DNA of 64,000 nucleotides, taken from positions 372,001 to 436,000 of the forward strand of contig NZ_RBAL01000003.1 of NCBI RefSeq assembly GCF_003626535.1, given 5' to 3'. A program made the translations under genes and the position numbers. Under the pieces are notes generated by a model. The model worked only from the letters and a program-made list of their open reading frames with translations, searched no databases and was not told the origin of the DNA. Of the stretch, positions 43,420 to 51,656 are shown piece after piece. This stretch comes from Streptomyces hoynatensis. GTDB taxonomy: Bacteria; Actinomycetota; Actinomycetes; Streptomycetales; Streptomycetaceae. The number at the start of each line of letters is the position of its first letter. Within the stretch, counting starts at the first letter, position 1.

Positions 43420-43883
43420 GGGCGCCGCCCCGCGTCCCGAGCCGGCCGCCCGGCCTGCCCCTCCTCCGTCCGGTCCCTCCCGGCGAGGGCCGCCGCGGCG
43501 GCCCGCAGCCCGGCGAGCGCCCGCGGCACGCCGACGTAGGGGGCCAGGTGCACGAACACCTCGGTGATCTCCTCGGGCGTCATGCCCACCCGCAGGCCGG
43601 TCTTCACGTGCCCCGACAGCTGCGGCTCGACGCCGCCGAGCGCGGTGAGCGCGGCCAGGTTGGCCACCTGCCGGTCGCGCGGCGACAGGCCGGGGCGCTG
43701 GTAGGTGCCGCCGAAGAGCGCGGTCACGATCCAGTCCGCGAAGCCCGGCGCCAGGGCCTCGGCCCCCGGCAGCGCGGCCCGCTGCGTGTCCTCGTCCTGG
43801 AGGACGTCCAGCAGCGCGTACCCCGCCTCCCGGTCCAGTCGTGCGGGCCGCAGCCCCGCCCTCCAGTCCTCGGTCTCCGCCAT
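43416..43883 (-). CDS. Carboxymuconolactone decarboxylase (CMD)-family protein
   Basis: A 155-aa small helical protein. The CMD block is GLSPRDRQVANLAALTALGGVEPQLSGHV followed by GLRVGMTPEEITEVFVHLAPYVGVPRALAGL. Arg and His of the family active site are present; the CxxC of the AhpD branch is absent, so peroxidase activity is not expected. ATG 43883 with GGAAGGA upstream. It forms a two-gene operon with the phosphotriesterase-family gene. Together they suggest breakdown of a lactone or aromatic acid, but the substrate is unknown. Confidence 0.87.
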   Translation of the reverse strand: MAETEDWRAGLRPARLDREAGYALLDVLQDEDTQRAALPGAEALAPGFADWIVTALFGGTYQRPGLSPRDRQVANLAALTALGGVEPQLSGHVKTGLRVGMTPEEITEVFVHLAPYVGVPRALAGLRAAAAALAGRDRTEEGQAGRPARDAGRRP

Positions 43884-43905
43884 CTCCGTGGTTCCTTCCC
43901 CTGAT

Positions 43906-43924
43906 GTAACGGCTGGCCCGTTAC
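43906..43924. promoter_or_regulatory. CGNR-type operator, site 1
   Basis: GTAACGG-N5-CCGTTAC is a perfect dyad just downstream of the predicted minus-strand start site. A second copy of the half-site pair lies at 43945-43965. Confidence 0.65.
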
Positions 43925-43933
43925 GACGGGGGG

Positions 43934-43974
43934 AGCCTAGCACGTGTAACGTCAAAGCCGTTACACTCGGGGGG
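43934..43974. promoter_or_regulatory. CGNR-type operator site 2 with divergent -10 boxes
   Basis: TGTAACG (43945-43951) and CGTTACA (43959-43965) form a perfect 7-bp dyad. The minus-strand -10 TAGGCT (43934-43939) serves the CMD operon. The plus-strand -10 TACACT (43962-43967) ends 7 nt before the GTG of the CGNR gene at 43974, so that gene appears leaderless. Both promoters touch the dyad. Confidence 0.6.
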
Positions 43975-44555
43975 TGGCTGCACACCCCTCCCTCGCCTTC
44001 CGCTTCGACTGCGGCGCGACCTGGCTGAACCTGCTGGCGACCCGCGGCAGCGCCTTCGGCGCCCACCCCGCGGAACGGCTCGCCACCCCCGCCCTCCTCG
44101 CCGAGTGGCTCGACAGAAGCGAACTCGCCCCCCGCACGGCCCCGGCGCAGGCGGACCTCGAAGAGGCGTGGCGGCTGCGGGAGTTGCTGCGCTCCGTGGC
44201 CCTGCCCACCGCGGCCGGCCAGACCCCGCCCGCCGAGGCCGTGGCCGAGCTGAGCGCCTACCTCGCCCGGCGCGAGGAGCCCCTGCGGCTGCGCCTGGGG
44301 GACCGCCTGGTGCGCGAGGGCCCGGCCACCGCCGCCGCGGCCCTGGGCCGGATCGCCCGCCAGGCCGCGGAACACCTCACGGGACCCGAGCGGCACGCGC
44401 TCAAGATCTGCCCCGAGTCCGACTGCCGCGGCCTGTTCACCGACGCGGGCGGCCGGCGCCGCTGGTGCCCCTCGCCCGCCTGCGCCAGCCGCGGCCGGGT
44501 GCGGGCCCACCGCGCCCGCCGCGGCGCCACCCCGCCGCCCGCCCCCACCGGCTGA
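43974..44555 (+). CDS. CGNR zinc-finger regulator (variant motif)
   Basis: A 193-aa protein with an N-terminal ABATE-type domain and a C-terminal zinc finger: CPESDCRGLFTDAGGRRRWC...CASRGRVRAHRAR. Four Cys are kept, but the naming motif CGNR reads CASR. Such proteins are stress- or metabolite-responsive DNA-binding regulators. The GTG at 43974 lies 7 nt after a TACACT box, so the message is probably leaderless. It is divergent from the CMD/phosphotriesterase operon, with two GTAACG dyads between. Confidence 0.85.
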   Translation: MAAHPSLAFRFDCGATWLNLLATRGSAFGAHPAERLATPALLAEWLDRSELAPRTAPAQADLEEAWRLRELLRSVALPTAAGQTPPAEAVAELSAYLARREEPLRLRLGDRLVREGPATAAAALGRIARQAAEHLTGPERHALKICPESDCRGLFTDAGGRRRWCPSPACASRGRVRAHRARRGATPPPAPTG

Positions 44556-44589
44556 CCCGCCTCCGGGGACCGCCGCCCCGGGCGGACCC

Positions 44590-44628
44590 GGGCCCGGCGG
44601 CGCCTCCCCGCGGACTGCCGCCGGGCCC
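44590..44628. terminator. Hairpin between convergent genes
   Basis: GGGCCCGGCGGC (44590-44601) pairs perfectly with GCCGCCGGGCCC (44617-44628) around 15 nt. It lies between the CGNR gene (+) and the phosphodiester glycosidase-domain gene (-). Confidence 0.65.
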
Positions 44629-44645
44629 CCACCCGGGCGGACGGC

Positions 44646-46235
44646 TCAGGGGCGCACCAGCAGGACGTTGCCCAGGCTGCGCTCGCCGGTCGCGTCCGAG
44701 GGCCGGTTCACGATGCCGAGCCCGGCCGCGGTCATCACGGTGGAGCCGCCGCCGTCGAGGTTGAGCGCCTCCCGGGCGCCAAGCAGCTGCATCAGCTCGG
44801 CGGCCTCCGAGACGCCGAGCCCCTCGCTGTACCCTGCCTGCCTGCCGTCCAGGGCCACCAGCAGCAGCCGGCCCCGGCCGTCGACGCCGATCATCGAGCG
44901 CGGGTTGCTCCGCACCGCCCAGTTGTAGGTGAACGTCAGGTCCGTGCCCTCGTGGACGAGGCCGTCCGCCACCGCGTCGACCGAGATCCTGCCGTCCCGC
45001 ACCAGGGTGGGCCCGACCTGGAGGATCGTGGTGTCCGGGGTGAGCGGCACCCGGTGGCCGCGGCCGTCCTCCACGCGCCGCTCGATGCCCAGCCGGGCGC
45101 CGACCCGCGCGTGCGCGAGCAGCCAGTCCGCGCTCTCGCCGATGGCCTGCACGGTGGTGCCGCCCTCGGGCACACGCGCCCCGCGCTCGGCGTGCACCGC
45201 GGTCACCCTGCCGTGACGGTCGAGCACCACCTCGGCGCCCGCGCCGCCGGGCACGGTGCCGTACTCGGGGGTGAACTCGACGAGTTCGCTGCTGTCGGTG
45301 CAGGTCAGGTCGTGCTGGGGCCGCTCGGTCGGCTGGTCGCCGCCGACGCCGCCGCAGTTGGGGACGACGCCGGGAATCCGGTTGACGCCGTCGATCTCCG
45401 CGGTGGCACCCCCGGCCCGCAGCGTCAGGTGCGCGGTGTAGGTGTCCACGTCGACGTGCCGGCCGCCGCCGGTGATCCGGATGCCGCCACGGCCCTGCGT
45501 CGCGGAGCCGAGGATCTTCCCGTCCTGGACGAACAGCCCGGCGGGCGCGCCGTTGTAGAACCACTGGGCGTTGATGCCGGCCAGCGCACCGGCCGCCGTG
45601 GCCAGCTCGGTCAGCGGCTCGGTCCCGTTCACGGTGGGCCCGTAGTCGGTGCCGACCGTGCCGGTGAACTGCCGGAAGTCCACCCGCACCACGTGCACCT
45701 GCTGCGGCGCCTGCGGGTCGGTGCCGTCCTGCGCGGTCCAGCGGGCCTGGCCGGTGAACCCGGCCGCCTTGACGCGGTTGAGCATCGCCGTCGCCTCGGC
45801 CTGGTCGGACCAGCTGCCGATGCGCACGATCCAGCCCAGCGTGCCGGCCGGGCGGTCGGCCCACTGCGGGCTGGTCACCTGCTCGACGCGCGGGTCGAAG
45901 CCGGCGTCGCGCAGCGCGCCGGCCACCCGGTCCGCGGTGGCGCGGGGCCCGAGTCCGGTGTTCGCGGTCCCGAAGGGGCCGTCCGGCTCCGCGGGCAGGT
46001 AGACGTGCACGGTCCAGTGGTCGTCGGCGTTCCGCTCGCCGAGCCGGAGCGAGGTGAGGGTGACGCCCGGCGCGAGCCGGGTGGTTTCCGGGGCGGCGCT
46101 CAGCGGCAGCGAGCCGCCGAAGAACGAGGCGCCGTCGCCCTGGGGGACTTCGCCTGCCGCGGCGGCCGGCGTCGCGATCGTCACGGCGGTCAGGGCGGCC
46201 ACGGCGAGCGCGGCCCGGCGGAGTCTGCCGATCAT
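44646..46235 (-). CDS. Secreted protein with phosphodiester glycosidase (NAGPA/DUF2233) domain
   Basis: A 529-aa exported protein. ATG 46235 follows GGAGGGAG and opens a Sec signal peptide (RLRRAALAVAALTAVTIATPAAAA). Residues about 120-200 look like a SPOR-type repeat (IVRIGSWSDQAEATAMLNRVKAAGF). The rest carries the NAGPA fold with INAQWFY, SMIGVDGRGRLLLVALDG and NLDGGGSTVM, the Asp/Gly-rich motif of the family. Related enzymes cleave GlcNAc-phosphodiester bonds and some act on cell-wall polymers. A longer start at 46253 is less likely because its ribosome site is poor. Confidence 0.87.
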   Translation of the reverse strand: MIGRLRRAALAVAALTAVTIATPAAAAGEVPQGDGASFFGGSLPLSAAPETTRLAPGVTLTSLRLGERNADDHWTVHVYLPAEPDGPFGTANTGLGPRATADRVAGALRDAGFDPRVEQVTSPQWADRPAGTLGWIVRIGSWSDQAEATAMLNRVKAAGFTGQARWTAQDGTDPQAPQQVHVVRVDFRQFTGTVGTDYGPTVNGTEPLTELATAAGALAGINAQWFYNGAPAGLFVQDGKILGSATQGRGGIRITGGGRHVDVDTYTAHLTLRAGGATAEIDGVNRIPGVVPNCGGVGGDQPTERPQHDLTCTDSSELVEFTPEYGTVPGGAGAEVVLDRHGRVTAVHAERGARVPEGGTTVQAIGESADWLLAHARVGARLGIERRVEDGRGHRVPLTPDTTILQVGPTLVRDGRISVDAVADGLVHEGTDLTFTYNWAVRSNPRSMIGVDGRGRLLLVALDGRQAGYSEGLGVSEAAELMQLLGAREALNLDGGGSTVMTAAGLGIVNRPSDATGERSLGNVLLVRP

Positions 46236-46438
46236 GTGCGGTGCTCCCTCCATGAGGTGTGAGGACCCGGGGATTCAACGGCCCGTGCATGGCCGCCACG
46301 CGTTGACCGTGTGGAGCTTTCCCCGCCTTCGGGTGAACGCCGCCACCTCTCCCGGGAAGGGAAAGGGGAACCCCGTGCCGCCGCCCCGCCCCGGCCGCCG
46401 GGTACCCGGGGGCCGTTCGCGGCCGGCGGCCACGCCGC

Positions 46439-47185
46439 TCAGCCGCGCGCGCGGAGATACCCCTCCAGCTCCGCGGCCCCGGCCAGCATCGCCCGGCCGC
46501 GGGCGGAGAGCCGGGCGCGCCAGTCGGCCAGCGCGGCCCCCAGCGGTTCGAGGCCGCCGGCCGTCCGCACCCGCGCGATCAGCGGGCCGATCTGCTCCAG
46601 GGGGTAGCCGCCGCGCCGCAGCTGGTGGGTCAGCCGGGCGTCCCGCACGGCGGCCTCGTCGAACACCCGGTACCCGGTCCGCGGGTCCCGGCGCGGGCGC
46701 ACCAGCCCGGCCCGCTCCCAGGCGCGCAGCGTCGCGGGCCGGAGGCCGAGCCGCCTCGCCAGCGGCCCGATGAAGAGGCCGGGCCCGGGCGCCGCGTCCT
46801 GCCCCCTCCCCGCGTCGGGAGCGGGCGCGGGGCCGGGCGCCAGGTCGCGAAGGGCGCCCGCCACGGCCTGGAGGGTGCGCCGGTCGTCGAGGAGCTGGGC
46901 GTGGCTCTCGTCGAGAAGGCGCAACGCCTCCTCGACCGCGCCCGCGTTCACCTCCCGCATGATCGCCGCCGCCGTCCGGTGGCCGTGCCCGGGCACCAGG
47001 GCGAGGAACGCGCGCAGGGCCCGCGCGTGCAGCGGGGTGTAGACGCGGTAGCCGTGGGAGGTGCGGGCGGCGGGAGGAAGGATGCCGGCCTCCTCGTAGT
47101 TCCTGACCGCCTGCGTGGACAGGCCGTGCGCGCGCGCCAGGTCAACCGGCCTGAGCCGCCCCCCACTTTGAAGGTTTCGTCCCAC
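46439..47185 (-). CDS. Double-MerR transcriptional regulator (TioE-like)
   Basis: A 248-aa protein with two MerR-type helix-turn-helix domains: VDLARAHGLSTQAVRNYEEA near the N-terminus and GPLARRLGLRPATLRAWERA about residues 140-160. This two-domain form matches TioE-like regulators. The GTG at 47185 has no clear ribosome site and may be leaderless. It is divergent from an erythromycin esterase-like gene, a common arrangement in streptomycetes, and probably controls it through the 60-bp symmetric region between them. Confidence 0.82.
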   Translation of the reverse strand: MGRNLQSGGRLRPVDLARAHGLSTQAVRNYEEAGILPPAARTSHGYRVYTPLHARALRAFLALVPGHGHRTAAAIMREVNAGAVEEALRLLDESHAQLLDDRRTLQAVAGALRDLAPGPAPAPDAGRGQDAAPGPGLFIGPLARRLGLRPATLRAWERAGLVRPRRDPRTGYRVFDEAAVRDARLTHQLRRGGYPLEQIGPLIARVRTAGGLEPLGAALADWRARLSARGRAMLAGAAELEGYLRARG

Positions 47186-47227
47186 GTCACGGACGATATC
47201 GCGGAAAAGTTTCCACTGGGGCTTCAA
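47168..47227. promoter_or_regulatory. 60-bp symmetric divergent promoter/operator region
   Basis: TTGAAG (47168-47173) and CTTCAA (47222-47227) are mirror images about the same centre as GATATC (47195-47200). A further dyad GGAAA-N2-TTTCC lies at 47203-47214. In each direction a TTGAAG -35 box faces the central AT-rich box over a spacer of 19-21 nt, the long spacing characteristic of MerR-activated promoters. Confidence 0.55.
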
Positions 47228-47243
47228 CGATACGGTGGAGGTC

Positions 47244-48461
47244 ATGGCTATCGGCATCACCGGCACCCTCCGCGCCTTCGAGGCTTCCGCCGTCCTGGGG
47301 CTGCTTCCGGCCCGCCCCCGTCTCCTGGCCCTCGGCGAGCCCGTCCACGGCGAGGACGCGCTGCTCGGCCTGCGCAACGAGCTGTTCCGGCAACTCGCCG
47401 AGCAGGAGGGCTTCCTGACGATCGCAATGGAGAGCGACTGCCTGCGGGGCCTGCTCGTCGACGACTACGTCACCTCGGGCCAGGGCACCCTCGACGAGGT
47501 CATGGAGCGCGGCTTCAGCCACGCCTGGTGCAACGTCCACCCGGCCAACCGGGAGCTGGTGCGCTGGATGCGCGCCCACAACGAGGGCCGCCCCGCGTCC
47601 GCGCGGCTCCGCTTCGCCGGCTTCGCCGGCCCGCTGGAGATCGAGAGCGCCGAGAGCCCCCGGCAGGCCCTCACCGCGCTCCACGGCTACCTCTCGGCGT
47701 GGGGAGACCCCGGCCTGCTGCCCTGCACCGCGCGGACGCTCGACCGCCTGCTCGGCCCCGACGACCGGTGGACCGATCCCGCCGCGATGCGGGACCCGGC
47801 GCGCTCCGTGGGGCGCTCGGCCGAGGCCGGGCGGCTGCGGCTGCTCGCCGACGACCTGGCCGAGCTGCTCGCCGAGCAGACCCCGCACCTGATCGCGGCC
47901 GGCTCGCGGGAGGAGTGGGAACGGGCCCGCCTGTACGCGCGCACCGCCACCGGCCTGCTGCGCTACCACCACGCGATGGCCGACCCCTCACCGGCCCGCA
48001 TGGGGCGGCTGTGCGCGCTGCGGGACGCGATGATGGCCCGCAACCTCCTCGCCCTCGCCGCCCGGGGCCCGGTGCTCGTGCACGCCCACAACTCCCATCT
48101 CCAGCGGGCGAAGAGCGCGATGGGAACCTGGGAGGGACCGGTGGAGTGGTGGAGCGCCGGGGCCCTGGTGAGCGCCGAACTCGGGCCGCGGTACGCCCTC
48201 CTGACCACGGCCCTCGGCACGCTCCGGCACCGGGGCGTGGACACCCCGCCCCCCGGCACCGTGGAAGGGCTCCTGTACGCGCTGCCCGGGGAGCGCTGCC
48301 TCGTCGACGCGCCCCGGCTGGCCGCCGCCCTCGCGGCCGCGCCGCCCGCCGCCCGCGTCTCCCCCTGGTTCGGCTATGCCCCCCTCGACCCGGCCCACCT
48401 GGCCGAAACCGACGGGCTCGTGTTCGTCAAGGACGCCGGGCGGGCCGGGCAGGCGCCCTGA
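47244..48461 (+). CDS. Erythromycin esterase-family protein
   Basis: A 405-aa cytoplasmic hydrolase of the Ere family. The signature LLALGEPVHGEDALLGLRNE with Glu and His of the active site is at about residues 29-48. Also present are TIAMESD, GFSHAWCNVHPANRELVRWMRAHN and VLVHAHNSHLQR. Family members hydrolyse macrolide lactones, but many Streptomyces copies have unknown substrates. ATG 47244 follows GGTGGAGG closely. It is divergent from the TioE-like regulator. Confidence 0.87.
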   Translation: MAIGITGTLRAFEASAVLGLLPARPRLLALGEPVHGEDALLGLRNELFRQLAEQEGFLTIAMESDCLRGLLVDDYVTSGQGTLDEVMERGFSHAWCNVHPANRELVRWMRAHNEGRPASARLRFAGFAGPLEIESAESPRQALTALHGYLSAWGDPGLLPCTARTLDRLLGPDDRWTDPAAMRDPARSVGRSAEAGRLRLLADDLAELLAEQTPHLIAAGSREEWERARLYARTATGLLRYHHAMADPSPARMGRLCALRDAMMARNLLALAARGPVLVHAHNSHLQRAKSAMGTWEGPVEWWSAGALVSAELGPRYALLTTALGTLRHRGVDTPPPGTVEGLLYALPGERCLVDAPRLAAALAAAPPAARVSPWFGYAPLDPAHLAETDGLVFVKDAGRAGQAP

Positions 48462-48483
48462 CGGCGCGCCGGGGGGTGGCCCC

Positions 48484-48963
48484 TCAGGGCGCCCCGGGGG
48501 CGCCCGGCGGCTCCTGACCCGCGGCCAGGCGGGACAGCGCCGCCAGGAACGGACCGCGGTCGGCCTCGGGCAGCGGGGCGAGGACCCGTTCCTGGACGCG
48601 GGCGAGGACCCCGTCGAGCCGGGACAGCTGCCGCAGGCCGGCCGGCGTGATCGACACGATGTTGCGGCGCCGGTCGGTGGGGTCGGGGGTGCGCCGGATG
48701 TGGCCGAGGCCGGCCAGCTCGTTGAGGGCGGCCACCACGTCGCTGCGGTCGATGCCCGCGTGCCGCCCGAGCGCGGCCTGGCTGGCCGGGCCGAACTCCT
48801 CCAGGGCCGCGAGCAGCCGGTAGTGGTAGCCGTGCGCACCGGCCTCCGCGAAGCCGGCGGCCAGCAGCCGGTGCGAGTGCGCGGCCGCCCGGCCGAGCAG
48901 CCACGTCGGCAGATCGCGCACGCGTGCGGGCATGGCTTCTTTGTTCGTGGACTCCGTCGGCAT
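48484..48963 (-). CDS. MarR-family transcriptional regulator
   Basis: A 159-aa winged-helix protein with AALGRHAGIDRSDVVAALNELAGLG and the wing DPTDRRRNIVSITPAG. ATG 48963 is chosen because TACACT lies 7 nt upstream, indicating a leaderless message. It is divergent from a second winged-helix gene, and a perfect CCAACGA/TCGTTGG dyad lies between them. It likely represses that gene and itself in response to a small molecule. Confidence 0.9.
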   Translation of the reverse strand: MPTESTNKEAMPARVRDLPTWLLGRAAAHSHRLLAAGFAEAGAHGYHYRLLAALEEFGPASQAALGRHAGIDRSDVVAALNELAGLGHIRRTPDPTDRRRNIVSITPAGLRQLSRLDGVLARVQERVLAPLPEADRGPFLAALSRLAAGQEPPGAPGAP

Positions 48964-48992
48964 GGTCACCAGTGTAGGGATTGTGGGCACGC

Positions 48993-49012
48993 CCAACGAA
49001 AGGTATCGTTGG
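48993..49012. promoter_or_regulatory. MarR-type operator
   Basis: CCAACGA-N6-TCGTTGG is a perfect 7-bp dyad between the two divergent winged-helix genes. A smaller palindrome CCAATGTTGG (49018-49027) lies next to it and could be a second site. Confidence 0.65.
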
Positions 49013-49053
49013 CGCGGCCAATGTTGGTTGTGTCAATCATTCCGAGGAGTGTC

Positions 49054-49500
49054 ATGGCTTCCGCGACCGAACTCCCCTTCGGCACCAGGCTGATCGGGGA
49101 GACCGAGAAGGCGCTCAATGCGATACTGCGGCGGCTGCTCGCCGGCTCCGGGGTCGGCGAGCCCCAGTGGGTCACGCTCAACGTGGCCATCGCCGCGGGC
49201 GGAGCCCTGGACGAGGGGGCACTCGCCGGCCGGCTGGCCCAGGTGCGCAAGGTCACCGGGGAGGACGCGCGCGCCCGCCTCCGCGAGCTGGAGGAGCACG
49301 GCCTGCTGACCGTCCTCGCGGACGGCGGCCCGGTCGTGCCGACGGCGGCGGGCCTGGACTTCCGGCGGCGCGTCGCGGCCCGGGTCGAGGAGCTGACCGC
49401 CCGCCTGTGGGGCGACCGCCCCGAGGCGGAACTGGCCGCCGCGGGCGCGCTGCTCAACACCGTGCTCGCCCGCGCGAATAAGGAACTCGCCGGCCCGTGA
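49054..49500 (+). CDS. Winged-helix (MarR-like) protein
   Basis: A 148-aa helical protein with a MarR-like wing region (ARLRELEEHGLLTVLADGGPVVPTAAGLDFRRRV). N-terminal FGTRLIGETEKALNAILRRLL and GEPQWVTLNVA fit the dimer helices. GAGGAG lies 4 nt before ATG 49054. It probably binds DNA, but a second role as the target of the divergent MarR gene is clear from layout. No enzymatic domain. Confidence 0.78.
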   Translation: MASATELPFGTRLIGETEKALNAILRRLLAGSGVGEPQWVTLNVAIAAGGALDEGALAGRLAQVRKVTGEDARARLRELEEHGLLTVLADGGPVVPTAAGLDFRRRVAARVEELTARLWGDRPEAELAAAGALLNTVLARANKELAGP

Positions 49501-49635
49501 CCGCCTCCCGGCGGGCGCCGGGCGCGACGCCGCGCCCGCCCCGGCGGCGGCCCGCCGCCCGTGACCGCCCGCCCGCGCCCGCCCCGCGGGGCGCGCGGGA
49601 GCCGGGGCGCACCCCGGCCAGGGGAGCGCCGCGGC
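49501..49635. other. Gap between convergent genes
   Basis: 135 bp of GC-rich sequence. Several short GGGCGC/GCGCCC matches allow weak hairpins, but no stem is as clear as those elsewhere in the window. No gene is supported. Confidence 0.4.
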
Positions 49636-50970
49636 CTACCCGCCCACGGACAGGCGCCAGGGCCCGTCGGTCTCCACGCGCAGCAGCCCGGGCCCGGGCA
49701 CCGGGGCGAGGACGTCCAGGTGCCCGATCTCGTTGACCAGCAGCTCCTGCTCGTCGTGCGGCCAGTCCGGGTCCGTGGACTTCACGATGTGGTGGAGCGT
49801 CACGTTCGACTCGCCGCGGTGCTGGAAGGACAGCACCCCGCCGGGTCCCTCGTACACCAGCAACTCGGGCCCGGCGCCGTCGAGCGCGTGCGTCAGCCGC
49901 CGGGCCCGGCCCACGGGCAGCACCCGCGCCGTCCACGGGGTGTCGGCCTCCACGCGCAGGCTCAGCGGCCGGTCGGCCGGGACGGTGGCCAGGCCGCTGG
50001 CGTGCACCTCGTCGGCGTACGTCACCAGCACCTCCTCATCGGTGCGGCCGTACGCGTCGCAGGTGTGCACGGCCACCGAGATGCTGCCGCGGCAGGCGAC
50101 CTCGACCATCACCCAGTGGCCGGGCGGAAGGCCGGGCGGGCAGGTGAAGCGCTGGTTCCCCCGGCCCTGGTGGACGTGGGGCGCGAAGCCGGCCGCGAGA
50201 TCCTCCAGGCCCGGGGCGAGGGCGGAAACCGGAACCGGGGCCGGTGCGGGCCAGGCCGGTGCCTGCGGCGGGAGACCCGGCGCGGCCCCCGGAACCGCGG
50301 GCGCCCAGGGCGCGCCCTGCGGGTGCGGCCCCGGCTGCGGGAAGGCGGGCGGGGCGGCGGGCGGAGGCGGGTAGGGCGCCGCAGGGCCCGGGCCGGCGGG
50401 CCGGGGAGGGGCGGCCGGCGCCGTGGGCCCGGGAGCCGGCTCGTCGACCGCGACGCCGAAGTCCCGCGCCAGGCCCGCGAGTCCCGAGTCGTACCCCTGG
50501 CCGATCGCCCGGAACTTCCAGCCGCCGCCCCTGCGGTAGAACTCGCCGAAGAGGAACGCCGTCTCCGTCGTCGCGTCGCCGATCGCGAACCGGGCGACCT
50601 GGACGCCGTCCACGGTGCCGACCCGGACCGCGAGGCCGGGTATCTGCCCGAAGGTTCCCCCGTCGGCCGAGGCGGCGACGACGATCCGGTCCACCGCGGC
50701 CTCCACCCCGGCGAGGTCGGCCCACAGCCAGTCCGAGGTCGGCGCGCCCGCCTCCCCGCCGGACTTCCCGAGGTGGCGCACGGCGCCCGAGGGGTGCTCG
50801 CGCTGGTTGAAGAAGACGAAGTCCGCGTCGCCGCGCACCCGTCCCGAGGCGCCGAGCAGCAGCGCGGACACGTCCACGTCCGGCACGCCGGGGCCGGCCT
50901 GCCAGTCGACGGCCACGTGCAACGGGCCGCCGGGAACAGGCGCATTGGCCCCCTTGGGCAGTTCACTCAT
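49636..50970 (-). CDS. TerD-domain protein with proline-rich linker and C-terminal beta domain
   Basis: A 444-aa protein. Residues about 5-180 form a TerD domain with the calcium-site segments WQAGPGVPDVDVSALLLG and GRVRGDADFVFFNQ, plus AIGDATTETAFLFGEFYR. A Pro/Ala/Gly-rich linker (about 185-275) follows, then a beta-rich domain (residues 290-444) with CRGSISVAVHTCD and SFQHRGESNVTLHHIV. TerD proteins bind Ca2+ and relate to tellurite and general stress resistance. No signal peptide. ATG 50970 is the first start giving a TerD N-terminus (MSELPKGAN). Confidence 0.88.
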   Translation of the reverse strand: MSELPKGANAPVPGGPLHVAVDWQAGPGVPDVDVSALLLGASGRVRGDADFVFFNQREHPSGAVRHLGKSGGEAGAPTSDWLWADLAGVEAAVDRIVVAASADGGTFGQIPGLAVRVGTVDGVQVARFAIGDATTETAFLFGEFYRRGGGWKFRAIGQGYDSGLAGLARDFGVAVDEPAPGPTAPAAPPRPAGPGPAAPYPPPPAAPPAFPQPGPHPQGAPWAPAVPGAAPGLPPQAPAWPAPAPVPVSALAPGLEDLAAGFAPHVHQGRGNQRFTCPPGLPPGHWVMVEVACRGSISVAVHTCDAYGRTDEEVLVTYADEVHASGLATVPADRPLSLRVEADTPWTARVLPVGRARRLTHALDGAGPELLVYEGPGGVLSFQHRGESNVTLHHIVKSTDPDWPHDEQELLVNEIGHLDVLAPVPGPGLLRVETDGPWRLSVGG

Positions 50971-51092
50971 GTGGAGATCTTCGCACGGGTGGCGGACAGT
51001 GCGGTCACCCTGTGGACAAACGGTGAGGCCCGCGGCGCCCGGGACGGCGGGCGGCCCGCCGCCCGGCCCGGCGGCGGCCGGGGAACTCCCGT

Positions 51093-51491
51093 TCAGGAGG
51101 CGCCGTAGGCGGCCAGGGCGACGACCAGGACGAGCGCCAGCACCCCGACGCCGACCCACCCGAGCACGATCCCCGCGGTGGCCATGCCGCCGCCCCCCTC
51201 GTGGCGCTCCTGGATCTGCCTGCGCGCCACGTAGCCGAAGATCAGCGCGAGGATGCTGCCCACCCAGTAGATCCACACGATGCCCAGCACCATGGAGGCG
51301 ATGGCCATCCCGTTGGTCCGCGGCGGCGGCGCGTAGTAGTAGACCGGCCGGCCGGGCGCCGCGTACATCGGCGGCTGCGGAACGGCCCCGGGCGCGGGGG
51401 GCGGGCCGGCGGCCGGCGGCACCGGCGCGTGGGAGCCGGGAACGCCTTCCTCGTCTCCGGGGGGCGAACCCGGGGCGGGCGGCACGGACAT
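51093..51491 (-). CDS. DUF4190-domain small membrane protein
   Basis: A 132-aa protein with a Pro/Gly-rich cytoplasmic N-terminus (about residues 1-55) and two transmembrane segments (MAIASMVLGIVWIYWVGSIL and AGIVLGWVGVGVLALVLVVA) separated by a short basic loop, YVARRQIQERHE. This is the DUF4190 pattern, of unknown function. ATG 51491 follows GAGGAGG. A small dyad ACCTG-N4-CAGGT lies just upstream (51514-51527). Confidence 0.85.
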   Translation of the reverse strand: MSVPPAPGSPPGDEEGVPGSHAPVPPAAGPPPAPGAVPQPPMYAAPGRPVYYYAPPPRTNGMAIASMVLGIVWIYWVGSILALIFGYVARRQIQERHEGGGGMATAGIVLGWVGVGVLALVLVVALAAYGAS

Positions 51492-51533
51492 GAGACCTCC
51501 TCGGCAGCGGACAACCTGGCCGCAGGTTTCCAC

Positions 51534-51569
51534 GCCGCCGCCGGGAGGGGTCCCGAAGCCGGCGGCGGC
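51534..51569. repeat. GC-rich inverted repeat in a divergent region
   Basis: GCCGCCGCCGG (51534-51544) pairs with CCGGCGGCGGC (51559-51569). It lies between the DUF4190 gene and the leader frame of the MFS gene. It could be a transcription barrier or a regulator site; nothing decides between these. Confidence 0.4.
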
Positions 51570-51643
51570 CCGGGGCGGCCCGTGCGGCGGCGGGTGCGGC
51601 GGCCGGGCGCGGAAAACCTCTGGCCGGGCCGCCCCCGGCTCAG

Positions 51644-51649
51644 TACGGT
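51644..51649 (+). promoter_or_regulatory. Candidate -10 box of a leaderless message upstream of the MFS gene
   Basis: TACGGT lies 7 nt before ATG 51657, the spacing seen at other leaderless starts in this window. No convincing -35 box is present at 17-18 nt. Confidence 0.35.
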
Positions 51650-51656
51650 CGCGGCC

